A DNA stretch of 43,008 nucleotides from Paenibacillus sp. JCM 10914 (lineage in GTDB: Bacteria; Bacillota; Bacilli; Paenibacillales; Paenibacillaceae), in contig NZ_BAZR01000039.1 in the NCBI RefSeq assembly GCF_001315105.1, positions 1-43,008 of the forward strand, given 5' to 3'. Each line of letters begins with the position of its first letter. Positions within the stretch are counted from its first letter, which is position 1. The translations under genes and the position numbers were made by a program. The notes beneath the pieces were generated by a model that was not told the origin of the DNA, ran no database searches, and was given only the letters and a program-made list of their open reading frames with translations. Shown here piece by piece: positions 11,501 to 22,777 of this stretch.

Positions 11501-14500
11501 CCCAATTATCGTTAGGGCTTATGTACGACGCTGGCATTTACGATTCGAAAATGGCTGAAGGCATATTGCAGCATTATGTGAAAGGGTTGGAAGAGGTGTT
11601 AGACAGACCTCAGGGTTTGTTATCAGAAATAGATATCTTACCAGAGGCTGAAAGAGAAAAGCTTGATCAATGGAATGGAACTGAAATACCAATTCCAGAT
11701 CTATCGATATACGAAATGTTCGAAAGACAAGCCGAATTCTATCCGAACTCTATCGCTCTAGTTCATGGTGAAGAGGAAATGTCTTACGGAGAATTAAAGC
11801 GTAGATCCACAATTCTAGCAGGCATGCTGTTGGCGGAAGGCGCGCGCATGGAAGATTTGATTGGCATAAGTATGAATCGTTCGATTGACGCTATCGTCTC
11901 TATACTAGGGGTACTGAAAGCAGGATGTGCTTATGTGCCAATAGATCCAACATACCCTAAGCATCGAATTGGATATATCCTTCAAGACACAAAGTTAGGG
12001 ATTATTCTGACACAGAAGCACTTAAGCGAAAGTTTCACTGACCAAGGGTTATGCGTGATTTGTACCGACGAGATTGAATATGAACTGGACGATAGTTGCT
12101 ATGCAATATCATGGAAAAAAGCTAACCCAGATCAATTGGCGTACGTCATTTACACATCAGGTTCTACTGGACTTCCCAAGGGAGTTAAGATCGAGCATCG
12201 TGGTGTAGTGAACATGGCTTTAGCCCAAATCGAGCGATTTGGAGTTACAGCGGAAAGCCGCGTGTTGCAGTTCGCATCCATGAACTTTGATGCATCCGTA
12301 TCGGAAATGGTTATGGCATTGTTCTCGGGTGCCAGGTTGTATTTAGCCGATCAGGAAACACTGTCTTCACCGAAGATGCTCCTTGATTTGTTACGGCAAC
12401 AAGCTATTACGACGATAACGTTACCTTCGGCATATCTCTTTCACCTAGAACCTTCAGATCTACCGTCTTTGCAAACGTTAATCGTTGCGGGAGATGTATG
12501 TCAGGCGGAGTTAGTAACTCTTTGGGGTCAAGACAGGGCATTCTTTAATGCTTATGGCCCGACGGAAGCAAGCGTATGTGCAACGATTTACCGTTGCTCG
12601 GATGCCCGAGATCCGTTACCGATCGGGATACCTATTTGGAACACCAAGTTATTTGTTCTGGATAAGTGGGGACGACGGACTCCGATTGGAGTACCCGGAG
12701 AATTGTTCATATCTGGCCCGGGTTTGGCAAGAGGTTATCTAAATCTCGAGGAAGCTACAGACGATAAGTTTTTACCCTCTCCGTTCAAGGATGGTGGAAG
12801 ACTTTACCGGACCGGGGATCAGGTGTGTTATCTAGATGACGGCAACATGGTGTTTCTTGGGAGAATGGACAGTCAAGTTAAAATCAGAGGCTTCCGCGTG
12901 GAACTTAACGAAGTGGAAGACATGATTAGGTTGATACCGGGCATAGAAGAGGCCACCGTTATAGTAACGGACTATGGCAACGCTGATAAACGTATTATCG
13001 CTTTTTATACTTCTCAAGCGAAAGTAAATTTAAGTCCTGACGAACTAAGGATCCAACTGCAAAACCGACTTCCTCATTATATGATCCCTTCGTTGTATCT
13101 GAGGCTTGATCAAATGCCTTTAAACGAAAGTGGTAAGATAGACAAGAAAAGTCTGGCCCAAACGGAGATGGAAGAATGGAATGACACTGTACCTTATCAG
13201 GAACCCCAAACGCCGTTGGAGAAAGATATGGCCGAAATTTGGTCGGAGATTTTAAAGGTGGGGCCTATCGGATTAAGGAGCCAATTTTTTGATCTGGGGG
13301 GGCATTCATTGCATGCCTTGTCTGTTATTTCCCAGGTAAGGGAAAAATATTCTTTGGACGTACCGATTAAGTCTTTGTTTGATTACCCTGTTTTGGAAGA
13401 ATGGGCCAATTATCTGGAAAGTGTTCTGGAGAATGGGTTATCGCAAAGATTGCCGTCCATTATGAAAGCCGAGGGACATGAGGAAGCACCGTTGTCATTT
13501 TCTCAGCAACGGATGTGGTTTATCGATCAGCTACTACCGGCAAGTTCTCTCTACAACGCACCTCTGGGTCTCGTTTTGGAAGGTGAATTGGATATCGGAG
13601 CACTACAAAGATCAATCGACGGGTTGATTAAGAGACATGAATCGCTCAGAACCGTCTTTGTAAACAAAAGCGGACATCCCCTACAAAGGGTCACGGAGCC
13701 GTTTTCGCTACCTATTCGAAGCGTCAATCTAAACATAGCGGGGAATGGGGAAACAGACCAAGAATGGGAACGGACTTGTGTAGAACTATGTTCTACACCG
13801 TTCAACCTAAGTGAAGGACCGCTTATTCGCGCGGGTCTTTGCCGGATTACCGAAGATCGGCATGTTCTGCTATTGATTATGCACCATATTGTATCTGACG
13901 GATGGTCTGTAGGTGTATTGATAAGAGATCTGTTGGTCATGTATAGGGCTAATAGCAGCAGGGGAAATCTGGAACTTCCAGAACTTCCGATTCAATATGC
14001 GGATTATGCGATTTGGCAACGGAAGTGGTTGGAGAAGGACTTGTTGAAGAATCAGTTGAAGTATTGGCTGGAGCAGTTGCATGACGCTGCACCAATGCTT
14101 CAGTTGCCTACCGACCGGCCTAGACCGGTTGTTCAATCCAATCGAGGAGATATCGTGACGTCCCTTGTTCCCGAACGGGTAACACAGAAGTTGAAAGAGC
14201 TTTGTCATACCGAGGGTACAACCTTATATATGACCTTACTCACGGTATTTAATGTTTTGTTGTACCGATATACAGGTCAAGAAGACATTCTAATCGGCAG
14301 TCCGGTAGCGGGGAGAAAGGATAGTAAGCTGGAAAATCTAATCGGGCTGTTTGTGAACACGTTGGTATTGAGAACGAATGTGTCAGGGGACAGTACTTTC
14401 AGGGAATTGTTATCTCGTGTCAAGAAAGTGACGTTGGATGCGTTCACCCATCAGGATTTACCTTTTGAGAAAATAGTAGATGACTTGCAATTAGAACGAA

Positions 14501-17500
14501 GTCTACAGTACTCCCCGCTGTTTCAAGTTATGTTTGTTCTCCAAAATACCGAATTAAGCATGAATGAAGAAGTACCGGGATTGCAGGTTTATCCAATGGA
14601 TGTGGATTTGCCGGATTCTAAGGGAGCGAAATATGACTTGACGCTCACAATGACGGAAAGTTCGCAAGGTATTCATGCTTCTTTGGAATTCAATATCGAT
14701 TTATTTGACCGCTCAACTGCCGAGAGGATGTTGGAACATCTGTTGATGATTGCCCACTCTGCCGTAGAAGATCCAGAAAAGAGAATAGCGGATATGAATT
14801 TGTTATCGGATCACGAAAGAGAGCTTATAGAGCAATGGAACGAAACAAACTGGCGGGATTTCGAAGAAGCGGAGTGCGTGCATCGGTTGTTCGAACGTCA
14901 AGCATATATTCAGCCCGATTCAATCGCCTTGTTATTCGGGGAAGAACACTTGACCTACTCCCAATTAAACGATAAGGCGAATCGAATTGCTCAGCTTCTG
15001 AGCAGCCTAGGAGCAGGGCCAGAATCATTAGTTGGATTGTGTATGGACCGTTCACCGGACATGGTCGCTGGGTTGCTTGGAATTATGAAATCAGGTGCGG
15101 CATACGTCCCGTTAGATCCCAAGTATCCGACAGAGCGTTTGCGTTATATGATGGAGGATTCAAACATTTCCTTGATACTCACGGACAGGAATGCGGAGCT
15201 TAAGTTGAACCTTGATGGTTTGACAATTCTTCCGATGGATGATGTGAATTCGCACGATGCAAATCAATGCGGCAATTTATCCGTTCCGGTTACACCCTCC
15301 AATTTGGCCTATATCATATATACTTCCGGATCAACGGGAAAACCCAAAGGGGTAGCTATTGAACACAAGAGTGTGTTCGGACTTATCCAATGGGCCAAAG
15401 AGACTTACCAACAGGACATTTTCAAAGGCTCCTTATTCTCGACTTCCATTTGTTTTGATTTGTCTGTTTTTGAATTGTTCGTTCCACTGTGTGTAGGAGG
15501 TCGTGTCATTCTAGAGGAGAATATCCTCTCGCTCTTAGAGTCTCCGGTTGCAGGTGAAGTGACAATCATAAACACCGTACCTTCGGCTACCATAGAACTG
15601 TTGAGAGTGAACGCGATACCTCCCTCAGTAAATGTGGTGAATTTAGCAGGAGAAGCGTTGCCTGTCACATTGGTTGAACAGTTGTATGCTACAGGTACGG
15701 TTCAAAAGGTGTTTAATTTATACGGACCAACTGAAGATACGACATATTCTACGTATGAACTTGTGGAGAGGGGATGTGTACCGACGATCGGCAAGTCGCT
15801 TCCTAATTCGACGACCTATATTCTGGACTCGAATCTCCACCGTGTTCCAATCGGAGTTCCCGGTGAGTTGTACTTGGGAGGCGATGGGTTAGCCCGTTGT
15901 TATTGGAATAAGGAGGAACTAACGGCAGAAAGATTTATACGTAATCGTTTCTCTAATGGTAGGGATGACAGGCTGTATCGTACAGGGGATATAGCTAGAT
16001 ACTTACAGGACGGCTCCATCCAATATCTTGGACGGTTGGACAACCAAGTCAAAGTTCGAGGTTTTAGAGTGGAATTGGGAGAGGTCGAAGAAGTGTTGCG
16101 AGCCTATCCTTCTGTACGTAATGCGGCAGCTATCGTTAGGGAAGGCGAACAAGGTAATAAACAAATCGTAGCATACTTAGAAACGGAACCCGATTTGGAT
16201 ACAGATACCCTCTTGATCAGGTCTTACTCACAGGAAAAGTTGCCTAATTACATGATTCCGGCTGTTTTCATTGTTATGGATCGCCTCCCTTTGACTCCTA
16301 ACGGCAAAATCAATCGAAAAATGCTACCGTTATCGATTGGGGTGACAGAGGGGAACACGGTCGCGTATGTGCCTCCGAGAAGTGAAAGAGAGAAGAGTTT
16401 GGCAGATGTATGGAGCCGAGTGCTTCGGATTCAGCTCATAGGAATGAACGATAATTTCTTTGGATTGGGTGGAGACTCCTTACTTGTTATTCAAGTCGTT
16501 GCTAAGGCTTTTGAGTCGGGTATCCAAATAACACCGAAGCAAATGTTTGAACACCAAACTATTTCAGAATTGGCAAAGGTCAGCGTCTTATTGTCGGAGT
16601 CGAACGAGACTGAGGTGATTCTCACCGGAGAAATGCCTTTAACGCCAATACAACATTGGTTCTTCGAACAGCAGCATGAGGATTTCCATCATTGGAACCA
16701 GTCCATAATGCTAGAAATCAAAACTTCAGTAAATCAGAAACTCCTCGAGAAATGCATCCAGCATTTATTGCTTCAGCATGATATCTTGCGGGTGAGATTT
16801 GAGCAAAGGGATGGTGAGTGGATCCAGTATTATGCAGAAGAACATCCTCAGGCGGTATTAGAAGTAATAGATGTATCGGCATTGGCATCCGAAGAACAAC
16901 AACAGGCCATTGAGAAAAGATCAGACAAAGTGCAACGGAGTCTTGACATCACGGCGGGGCCTATCATGAGGTTCGTGTATTTTGATTTAGGTGAGAAGAA
17001 TGGACGACTGCTGATCATTGCCCATCATTTGGTGGTTGATGTCGTTTCTTGGCGCTTGATTATTGAGGATATAATGAGGACGTATGCGAAACTGAGCAAT
17101 CATGAAGAAATAAGGATCTTGCCGAAGTCGACATCTTATCAAGAATGGACCACCCTTCTCAGTAGATTGGCACGAGAAGATCAAACCTTGCGGGAGATGG
17201 AATTTTGGATGAATCAATTGAGGGGAGGTTTCAGTTTACCAAAGCAATTTGACAATGGATCTAATACCCAAGCAGATGTTGCTCATGTATCGGCTACGCT
17301 GTCAGAAGAAGATACGTCGAAACTGTTTAAACTACCTCAAATGATGGATACGCATATTAACGATTGGTTATTGACTGCGTTGATGCTTACGATTAGGGAA
17401 TGGACGGGGAACGAGGAGATTACTGTTCATTTCGAAGGACATGGAAGAAATGAAGAATTAGGTCAACGAATTAATTTAACACGCACCGTTGGATGGTTTA

Positions 17501-17970
17501 CAAGTATGTATCCCCTCAAATTGCGCTTGGGGGAGGCAGATAATTACCTGGAAGTTGTGTTACATGTTAGTGGATTATTAAAGAGTGTGCCGAACAGCGG
17601 TATTAACTACGGATTGCTGAGATATCTATCGGAAGAGCAAATCAGAGCCCGCTTCGAAATTGAGGCTCATCCTCAAATTTGTTTCAATTATTTTGGGCAA
17701 GTCGATCAACTTATAGAGGAAAACTCCTTATTCGGATTTGCAAGGGAGTCGGTAGGACAGACTGTGAGTGAAAAAGCTGTTCGAACTCATTTACTTGACA
17801 TCAGTTGTCTCGTATCGAATGGTCGGCTTACGATGAATTGGCTGTTCAGCCGAAATCACTACGGTAAAGAGTTTGTCGAAGGGATTGCTTTACGGTATAT
17901 GCATTATTTGCAATCAGTGCTTCAATATGGTCATTTAAAAACATTAGAAAAAGACCAAATAATACTGTGA
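2571..17970 (+). CDS. Four-module NRPS, C-A-T / C-A-T-E / C-A-T / C-A-T-E (one frameshift)
   Basis: This multimodular peptide synthetase has about 5,132 residues once one extra base near 8180-8184 is ignored. Approximate domains by base position are C 2590-3900, A 3990-5480, T 5500-5720, C 5770-7080, A 7150-8640, T 8660-8870, E 8920-10260, C 10310-11640, A 11710-13160, T 13190-13420, C 13480-14800, A 14880-16340, T 16370-16580 and E 16620-17930. Every C domain keeps HHxxxDG, every T its serine and every A its A10 lysine. Pocket codes, read against GrsA numbering, are D-V-G-E-I-G-S-I-D-K (identical to the gramicidin S/tyrocidine ornithine code), D-A-S-T-I-A-A-V-C-K twice (aromatic, Tyr- or Phe-like) and D-L-F-N-N-A-L-T-Y-K (a known alanine code). 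The inferred product is Orn, D-aromatic, aromatic, D-Ala. The second condensation domain after each epimerase is HHxLLDG, as expected for DCL type. The protein ends without a thioesterase or TPSDF-type docking tail. The preceding gene ends in an epimerase, so it probably donates to this one. Confidence 0.95.
8180..8184 (+). other. Frameshift site (extra base) in A domain of module 2
   Basis: Before this G5 run the adenylation domain reads IGEIFIGGVG. After it the frame one base later continues FARGYLNQDELTSERF, which is the normal A8 neighbourhood. Removing one G restores GGVGFARGY. Without the correction the protein stops at 8213. Confidence 0.85.
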
Positions 17971-18002
17971 GTCTCAGATTAGCTACAGCAAGATCATAAA
18001 TA

Positions 18003-18042
18003 CGAACATTCGTTTGATAAACTGAGTTCAAACGAATGTTCG
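18003..18042. terminator. Perfect 15-bp hairpin after giant NRPS
   Basis: Bases 18003-18017 (CGAACATTCGTTTGA) are the exact reverse complement of 18028-18042, with a 10-base loop, 32 bases after the stop codon. No T tract follows. It is probably an end-of-transcript structure, or the partner of the similar hairpin at 2461-2494. Confidence 0.5.
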
Positions 18043-18136
18043 GGAGTGACTCGCATGGCCCAGTAAGAATTTATAACACTGAAAAGATTCTAAGAAAACT
18101 GATTTCTAGTACTTTTATCTATTGAGCGACCGCCAT

Positions 18137-18166
18137 AAGAGAGGACATTTAATAATGTCCTCTCTT
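18137..18166. terminator. Intergenic 13-bp hairpin between convergent genes
   Basis: AAGAGAGGACATT at 18137-18149 pairs perfectly with AATGTCCTCTCTT at 18154-18166 around a 4-base loop. On the + strand it is followed by the T-rich stretch ATTTTATT. It lies between the rightward NRPS and the leftward RND gene, so it most likely ends the NRPS transcript and perhaps both. The remaining bases 18043-18136 show nothing recognisable. Confidence 0.65.
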
Positions 18167-18185
18167 CATAATTTTATTAGATTTG

Positions 18186-21100
18186 TTACGAGGATCCTTC
18201 TTGTGATACCGTCTCCAACGGAGGAAGTACAGTTTTGTGCTTCTTGGATTCGGAGTGGTACAATAATTCGTAAATGATCGGTACAATTATTAAGGTCAGC
18301 AAAGTAGAACATATTAATCCACCAATGACGACAACAGCTAATCCCTTTGAGATAACGGAACCTCCTGTACTGCTGAAAGTGAGAGGTAATAAGGCCATAA
18401 TCGTTGCGCCAGCAGTCATAATAATCGGTCTTAAGCGCGTGGAACTGGCTTCTGTTAGTGCATCTCTTATTGACTTACCTTCTTCTCTCAGTTGTTGAAC
18501 TCTGTCAATCAGAACAATAGCATTTGTCACGACAATCCCGATAAGCATTAGGAAACCGATTAAGGCAGTAATACTTAACGCATCGCCTGTGATGTACAAT
18601 CCGAGAATACCGCCAATCAAAGCGAACGGCAATGAGAACAAAATGGAAAATGGAGCTCTTGCATTTCGAAATGCAATCACCATGATCAAATAGACGATAA
18701 ACACAGAAGCACATATTGCTACAAACATCTCCTGAAATCCTTGGTTGATTTGCGCAGCAGCCCCGGCTGTTTCCCTTTCTATTCCTGCTGGTAATGGAAT
18801 TTCGTCCAAAGAACTTGCGATTTTGTTACTTATCCCACCTACATCTTCGCCGTTAATTTCAGCAAATATACTGATGGCCAAATTTTGGTTCTCCCGCTTA
18901 ATATCAAAGGGGGCGTCAATTTCATCAATTTGTGCTAATTCATTCAGTTTAACGGAAGAACTATCTGGTAGATAAAAGGTGATTTCTTTCATGCTGTTGA
19001 CTGAATTATTCATCCAGGGTGTTACTTCAAGTGTTGTTGGATATAACTGGCCGTCTAGAAACAATTCACCGAGATTTTGAGTCATGATCCAACTTTGAAC
19101 CGAGTCCATGATGAGAGCAGTATTCATCCCGTATTGGGCAGCTTTGGTTTGATCAACGGTAATCTGGACTTGCTTTTTAGCTTCTGATAAGGTGTCTGTG
19201 ATGTTTTTGAGTTCGGCATATTCACTCAACTTGTTTCGTATTAAGTTTGCGGCTTCTTTCAATTTTGCGTCGTCGTTGCCTAGCACAGTGTATGAGAACA
19301 ATGAATTGGCTGAGCCACCTATACCATCATGATAGACATTCGATTCTACTGTCGATCCTATTGGAAGAAGAGCGAGAATTTTGGCTTTATATTGATCCAT
19401 AACCTCTTGCTTATCTGATGAATTTTTCGTATCTGCAAGAATAATGGATTTATAAGAATATTCGATTTCACTTCCCCCATCAGACCCTACAACCGCCAAT
19501 ACAGAGCTGAACAATTTATCATCTTGATCCTTAGCATGAACCAACAGCTGCTCAACTTCTTTAATTTTCGAATTCATTGTTGACTTGGAAATTTCTCTCG
19601 GAAGGGATAAATGGAATGCTAGCTTGTTGGATGATTCTCCCTGAGGTAAAGCTTGTACTGGCAGCTTAGGAGTGATAACGACGATCGTTACCAGAAATAT
19701 GACAGCTGTAATTATTAGTGTCTTAAACCGATGATTCAAGGCTCCAACGATAATCCGGTTGTAGGTAGTCATGAAACGCTGCTTTTTTTCTTTATGGTCC
19801 AATGGTTTTGTTTTGTTTTGAATGATCGTAATCTTTATGAGTGCAGGTACGATTGTTAATGCCACAAGCAATGAGGCCAATAAGGAAGATACAATAGTGA
19901 GGGCAAAGGGTTTGAACAAAGTGCCTACCACCCCGCTTACCAGACTAAGAGGTATAAATACTGCAATTGTGGTAAGTGTTGAGGAGGTTATGGCTGATGA
20001 AATCTGCTTCGTAGCCTGAAGAATAACAGATTCCTTGCGTTCATATGTCTTTTGCAATTGACTGTAGATGTTTTCGGTAACGACAATGCTGTCATCCACG
20101 ACCCTGCCAATCGCAATGGTGAGCCCACCGATCGTCATAATATTTAAAGTGATATCGAACCAGGATAAGAATAACAAGCTGACAAGAATGGAAAGAGGAA
20201 TGGAAACCAACACAATCAGGGTTATTCTTGTATTTCTTAGAAACGCTAGAATCATGAGAGAGGCGAATATTGCACCAAGGGCGCCTTCGCGAAGCATACT
20301 GCTAATTGTATGTTTGATTTCTTTTGATCCACTATACACGACTTCGAACTGAGCTTTTGGAATCGTTGTTTTCCATTCATTAATCAATGTATCTACTTTG
20401 TCGTTTAACTCTACAATATTTGCAGATTCCGATTTCACAATGTTTATTTGGATTGAAGGTTGCTCATTCAGTCTTGCAATGTATTTGGATTGCTGTGTGT
20501 ATTTTACTACGCCAAGCTCTGCCAGTCTGACCCTTTTTTGACCAATCAAGAGATTCTCGAGATGCGTCAAAGATTCTGTTTTACTTGTAACAGTAACCAT
20601 CTCTGTATTTCCACCCACAGTCAGCGTGCCGGCCGGTCCGGAAACTAAGTTGTTTTTAATAGAGGTTGTCACTTCAGAAGGATTAATACCTTTCGCGTTC
20701 AATAGATTTGCATCCAATTGAATAGAAAGAGTGGTTTCATTGTTTCCAAGCACTTCGATTCGCTGGACACCTTCTACCGATTTTAAGGCGGGTAGAATAT
20801 AGGAATTAGCAAGATCATCAAGTTCCTTTTGCGATAATCCATCACCTGATAAAGCCAACTCGTAAACAGGATCGGTCGTCGTCGATACTGTATTGACATC
20901 TGGTTTTCCTGCGGTTGATGGCAAATGGACTGTGGATAAAGCCTTCTCTATTTCCGCTTTCATGATATCCGGCCGAACTCCGTCTTTTAAATCGACTTGA
21001 ATACCAGAAAAGTTGTCGCTGGAAACCGATCGAGTTCGCAAAACTCCTTCAATGTTTGAGAGACTAGTTTCAAGAGGTTTGGTTACCTGATCCAAAACAA

Positions 21101-21272
21101 CATTAGGTGCTGCCGGATAGAAGGTGTTTACCATTAAATACGGGGCATCGAGTTTGGGTAAATAATCGATTTTGAGAGTGGATACGGAATAAAGACCACC
21201 ACCAACCAACATTAATAAGATAATAATTATGGCGGTGATATTTTTCAAAGAAAAGTTTGTCAATTTATTCAA
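18186..21272 (-). CDS. RND-family efflux transporter (AcrB/SwrC-like)
   Basis: This is a proton-driven inner-membrane efflux pump of 1,028 residues, the usual length of AcrB/HAE-type RND proteins. It has an N-terminal membrane helix, two large extracytoplasmic loops, and membrane helices around residues 330-480 and 850-1000. The helix motif GRVVDDSIVVTENIY carries the paired aspartates of the proton relay. In Bacillus subtilis the relative SwrC protects against surfactin, so export or exclusion of the lipopeptide made by the neighbouring genes is a reasonable inference. The start is the TTG at 21272, with AGGAGG (complement of 21280-21285) 7 bases upstream. It lies 103 bases downstream of the DUF4097 gene on the same strand and is probably in the PadR-headed operon. 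No membrane-fusion partner gene is visible, as is usual for Gram-positive RND pumps. Confidence 0.93.
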   Translation of the reverse strand: MNKLTNFSLKNITAIIIILLMLVGGGLYSVSTLKIDYLPKLDAPYLMVNTFYPAAPNVVLDQVTKPLETSLSNIEGVLRTRSVSSDNFSGIQVDLKDGVRPDIMKAEIEKALSTVHLPSTAGKPDVNTVSTTTDPVYELALSGDGLSQKELDDLANSYILPALKSVEGVQRIEVLGNNETTLSIQLDANLLNAKGINPSEVTTSIKNNLVSGPAGTLTVGGNTEMVTVTSKTESLTHLENLLIGQKRVRLAELGVVKYTQQSKYIARLNEQPSIQINIVKSESANIVELNDKVDTLINEWKTTIPKAQFEVVYSGSKEIKHTISSMLREGALGAIFASLMILAFLRNTRITLIVLVSIPLSILVSLLFLSWFDITLNIMTIGGLTIAIGRVVDDSIVVTENIYSQLQKTYERKESVILQATKQISSAITSSTLTTIAVFIPLSLVSGVVGTLFKPFALTIVSSLLASLLVALTIVPALIKITIIQNKTKPLDHKEKKQRFMTTYNRIIVGALNHRFKTLIITAVIFLVTIVVITPKLPVQALPQGESSNKLAFHLSLPREISKSTMNSKIKEVEQLLVHAKDQDDKLFSSVLAVVGSDGGSEIEYSYKSIILADTKNSSDKQEVMDQYKAKILALLPIGSTVESNVYHDGIGGSANSLFSYTVLGNDDAKLKEAANLIRNKLSEYAELKNITDTLSEAKKQVQITVDQTKAAQYGMNTALIMDSVQSWIMTQNLGELFLDGQLYPTTLEVTPWMNNSVNSMKEITFYLPDSSSVKLNELAQIDEIDAPFDIKRENQNLAISIFAEINGEDVGGISNKIASSLDEIPLPAGIERETAGAAAQINQGFQEMFVAICASVFIVYLIMVIAFRNARAPFSILFSLPFALIGGILGLYITGDALSITALIGFLMLIGIVVTNAIVLIDRVQQLREEGKSIRDALTEASSTRLRPIIMTAGATIMALLPLTFSSTGGSVISKGLAVVVIGGLICSTLLTLIIVPIIYELLYHSESKKHKTVLPPLETVSQEGSS

Positions 21273-21375
21273 GGGAATTCCTCCTAATATGTTAGGTTTG
21301 GATGTCCTCTTTAGTTGTCGATTTATCTTTTAAATGTATCCAAACAGCTCTTTTATATATCATCTATGATGATTA

Positions 21376-22223
21376 CTATTTCGATTGATTAAATGTGATA
21401 TCTCCATTCTCACTGGAAATTTGGACCTGGAAGCCCCCTGCACCTAAGGATCGAGTCAGAAATTTGTCGCCTTCACTTGAAAGTTCCAGGCCAGGAATAT
21501 CGGTACGAAGCTCCCCGGTACTAGTGCGAAGTGTCGTTTGGATATCATTAACGATCTTGTCAACGTACAAAGCTATATCTCCAGTAATGGAATCCACTTG
21601 AATGTTCCCGCTAATTCAGCCAGCTTGATGGCAATTTTGCCTGTTGTGGAATAGAGTTTGAGAGACATTAAATTTCCATCGAGATTAATGTCACCTGTGA
21701 TTGTTCTTATATTATTTATACGACTATAGGTATCACTAGCATGAATATGACCGGTGTTTGAATTTAAAGCAATATCATTCGAGCGGATGTTATTCAAATG
21801 AATATCACCTGTGATTGTAGTAACGGTGATGGAATCAAAGATTTTATCCGGCACAGAAAGTGTAAGGGCAACATTATAGCGGGCACTGATTGTGAACCGA
21901 TGTTTCTTCAATTCCTCGACGGAGATATATAATGTACCGTTATCGACAGACGTAGTTAATTCTAATCTATCTGTGTATTGTACCGATTGGGAACCAAGCC
22001 TAGATAATGTAATGGTATTTCCTGAAACTCGCTCGATTCGGATATCATCCATAGCGGTGTTTATTTGAATATTGTTGATATCGTTATTGAATGATTTATT
22101 TTCGTTAATTTCCTCTACATTGAATGGGGACGCATTAAGAAAATATAAGATTAAATTGCCGACAAGTCCGATTACGATACAAGTAAGCGCTATACGTAAT
22201 AAAGAATGTTTCCATAACTTCAT
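21376..22223 (-). CDS. DUF4097-type membrane-anchored beta-repeat protein (one frameshift)
   Basis: This protein has about 282 residues after correcting one missing base near 21607-21609. A single N-terminal membrane helix (about residues 10-30) is followed by short beta-strand repeats of the type TITGDIHLNNI and TITGDINLDG, the pattern of the DUF4097 family. The repeat continues across the break as SITGDIALYVDK, which shows that both parts are one gene. Its function is not established; members often sit next to PadR regulators and HAAS proteins, as here. The start overlaps the stop of the HAAS gene by four bases (ATGA), so translation is coupled. The 102 bases between it and the RND gene hold the RND ribosome binding site and a short ATCATC/GATGAT inverted repeat. 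Confidence 0.8.
21607..21609 (-). other. Frameshift site (missing base) in DUF4097 gene
   Basis: On the coding strand the frame ends in KLAELAGTFKWIPLLEI and resumes one base away as NIQVDSITGDIALYV. Adding one G to the G3 run (C3 on the + strand) joins them as AELAGNIQVDSITGD. The repeat periodicity supports this join. Confidence 0.8.
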
Positions 22224-22777
22224 TGAAATGATTTCCTCGCTTTCCTTAAAGAATCCAACAGATAGTTTAGAACCCCTTTTGAGTACCAGACCGTAAATCG
22301 GAACATCAGTGAAAGTAGTAAAAGGCCGAATCCGAAAAAGCTCAGGAAGACGAAAACATATTTTAGGAATTCGACCGAAAGACCGTTATCGATTAAGATC
22401 ATAATAGGAACGATAAACATACAGATGATACCGAACCCTATTAATGCGAATTGGACTAGATAAAGTACGCTTATAGGGATTAAAACGAATAACACATGTA
22501 GAACTCCCAGACGTACGGTTGATAAAATGGCTCGGAAGGTACGATTAATTCCTGGTGTTTTTTGTGCTTGTTCAATTTTCATCTCAGCTATCAGGCTTTC
22601 CGCAAGCTTGGCAGGGGGTTCCAAATTGTTCAATACCGTCTGCTCAGCTATTCCGCTAGATACAGCCATATAAATATGGCTATATATCTCTTTAACTGCA
22701 TCCTCTTTATCGGCCGTTGGTAAAGATTGAAGGCAGCGGTCCAACTCTTTAATGTATTTATCGATGTGAACACTCAT
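22220..22777 (-). CDS. HAAS-domain (DUF1700-like) membrane protein
   Basis: This protein has 185 residues. The first 70 or so form a soluble helical segment (YIKELDRCLQSLPTADKEDA...) with the acid-rich helical pattern of the HAAS/DUF1700 family. At least two long hydrophobic segments follow (VLHVLFVLIPISVLYLVQF and the region around FVFLSFFGFGLLLLSL). Proteins of this type are commonly encoded directly after a PadR regulator and are thought to act as membrane partners in envelope-stress control; the exact role is unknown. Start and stop each overlap the neighbouring genes by four bases (ATGA), so PadR, this gene and the DUF4097 gene form a translationally coupled unit. Confidence 0.8.
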   Translation of the reverse strand: MSVHIDKYIKELDRCLQSLPTADKEDAVKEIYSHIYMAVSSGIAEQTVLNNLEPPAKLAESLIAEMKIEQAQKTPGINRTFRAILSTVRLGVLHVLFVLIPISVLYLVQFALIGFGIICMFIVPIMILIDNGLSVEFLKYVFVFLSFFGFGLLLLSLMFRFTVWYSKGVLNYLLDSLRKARKSFQ

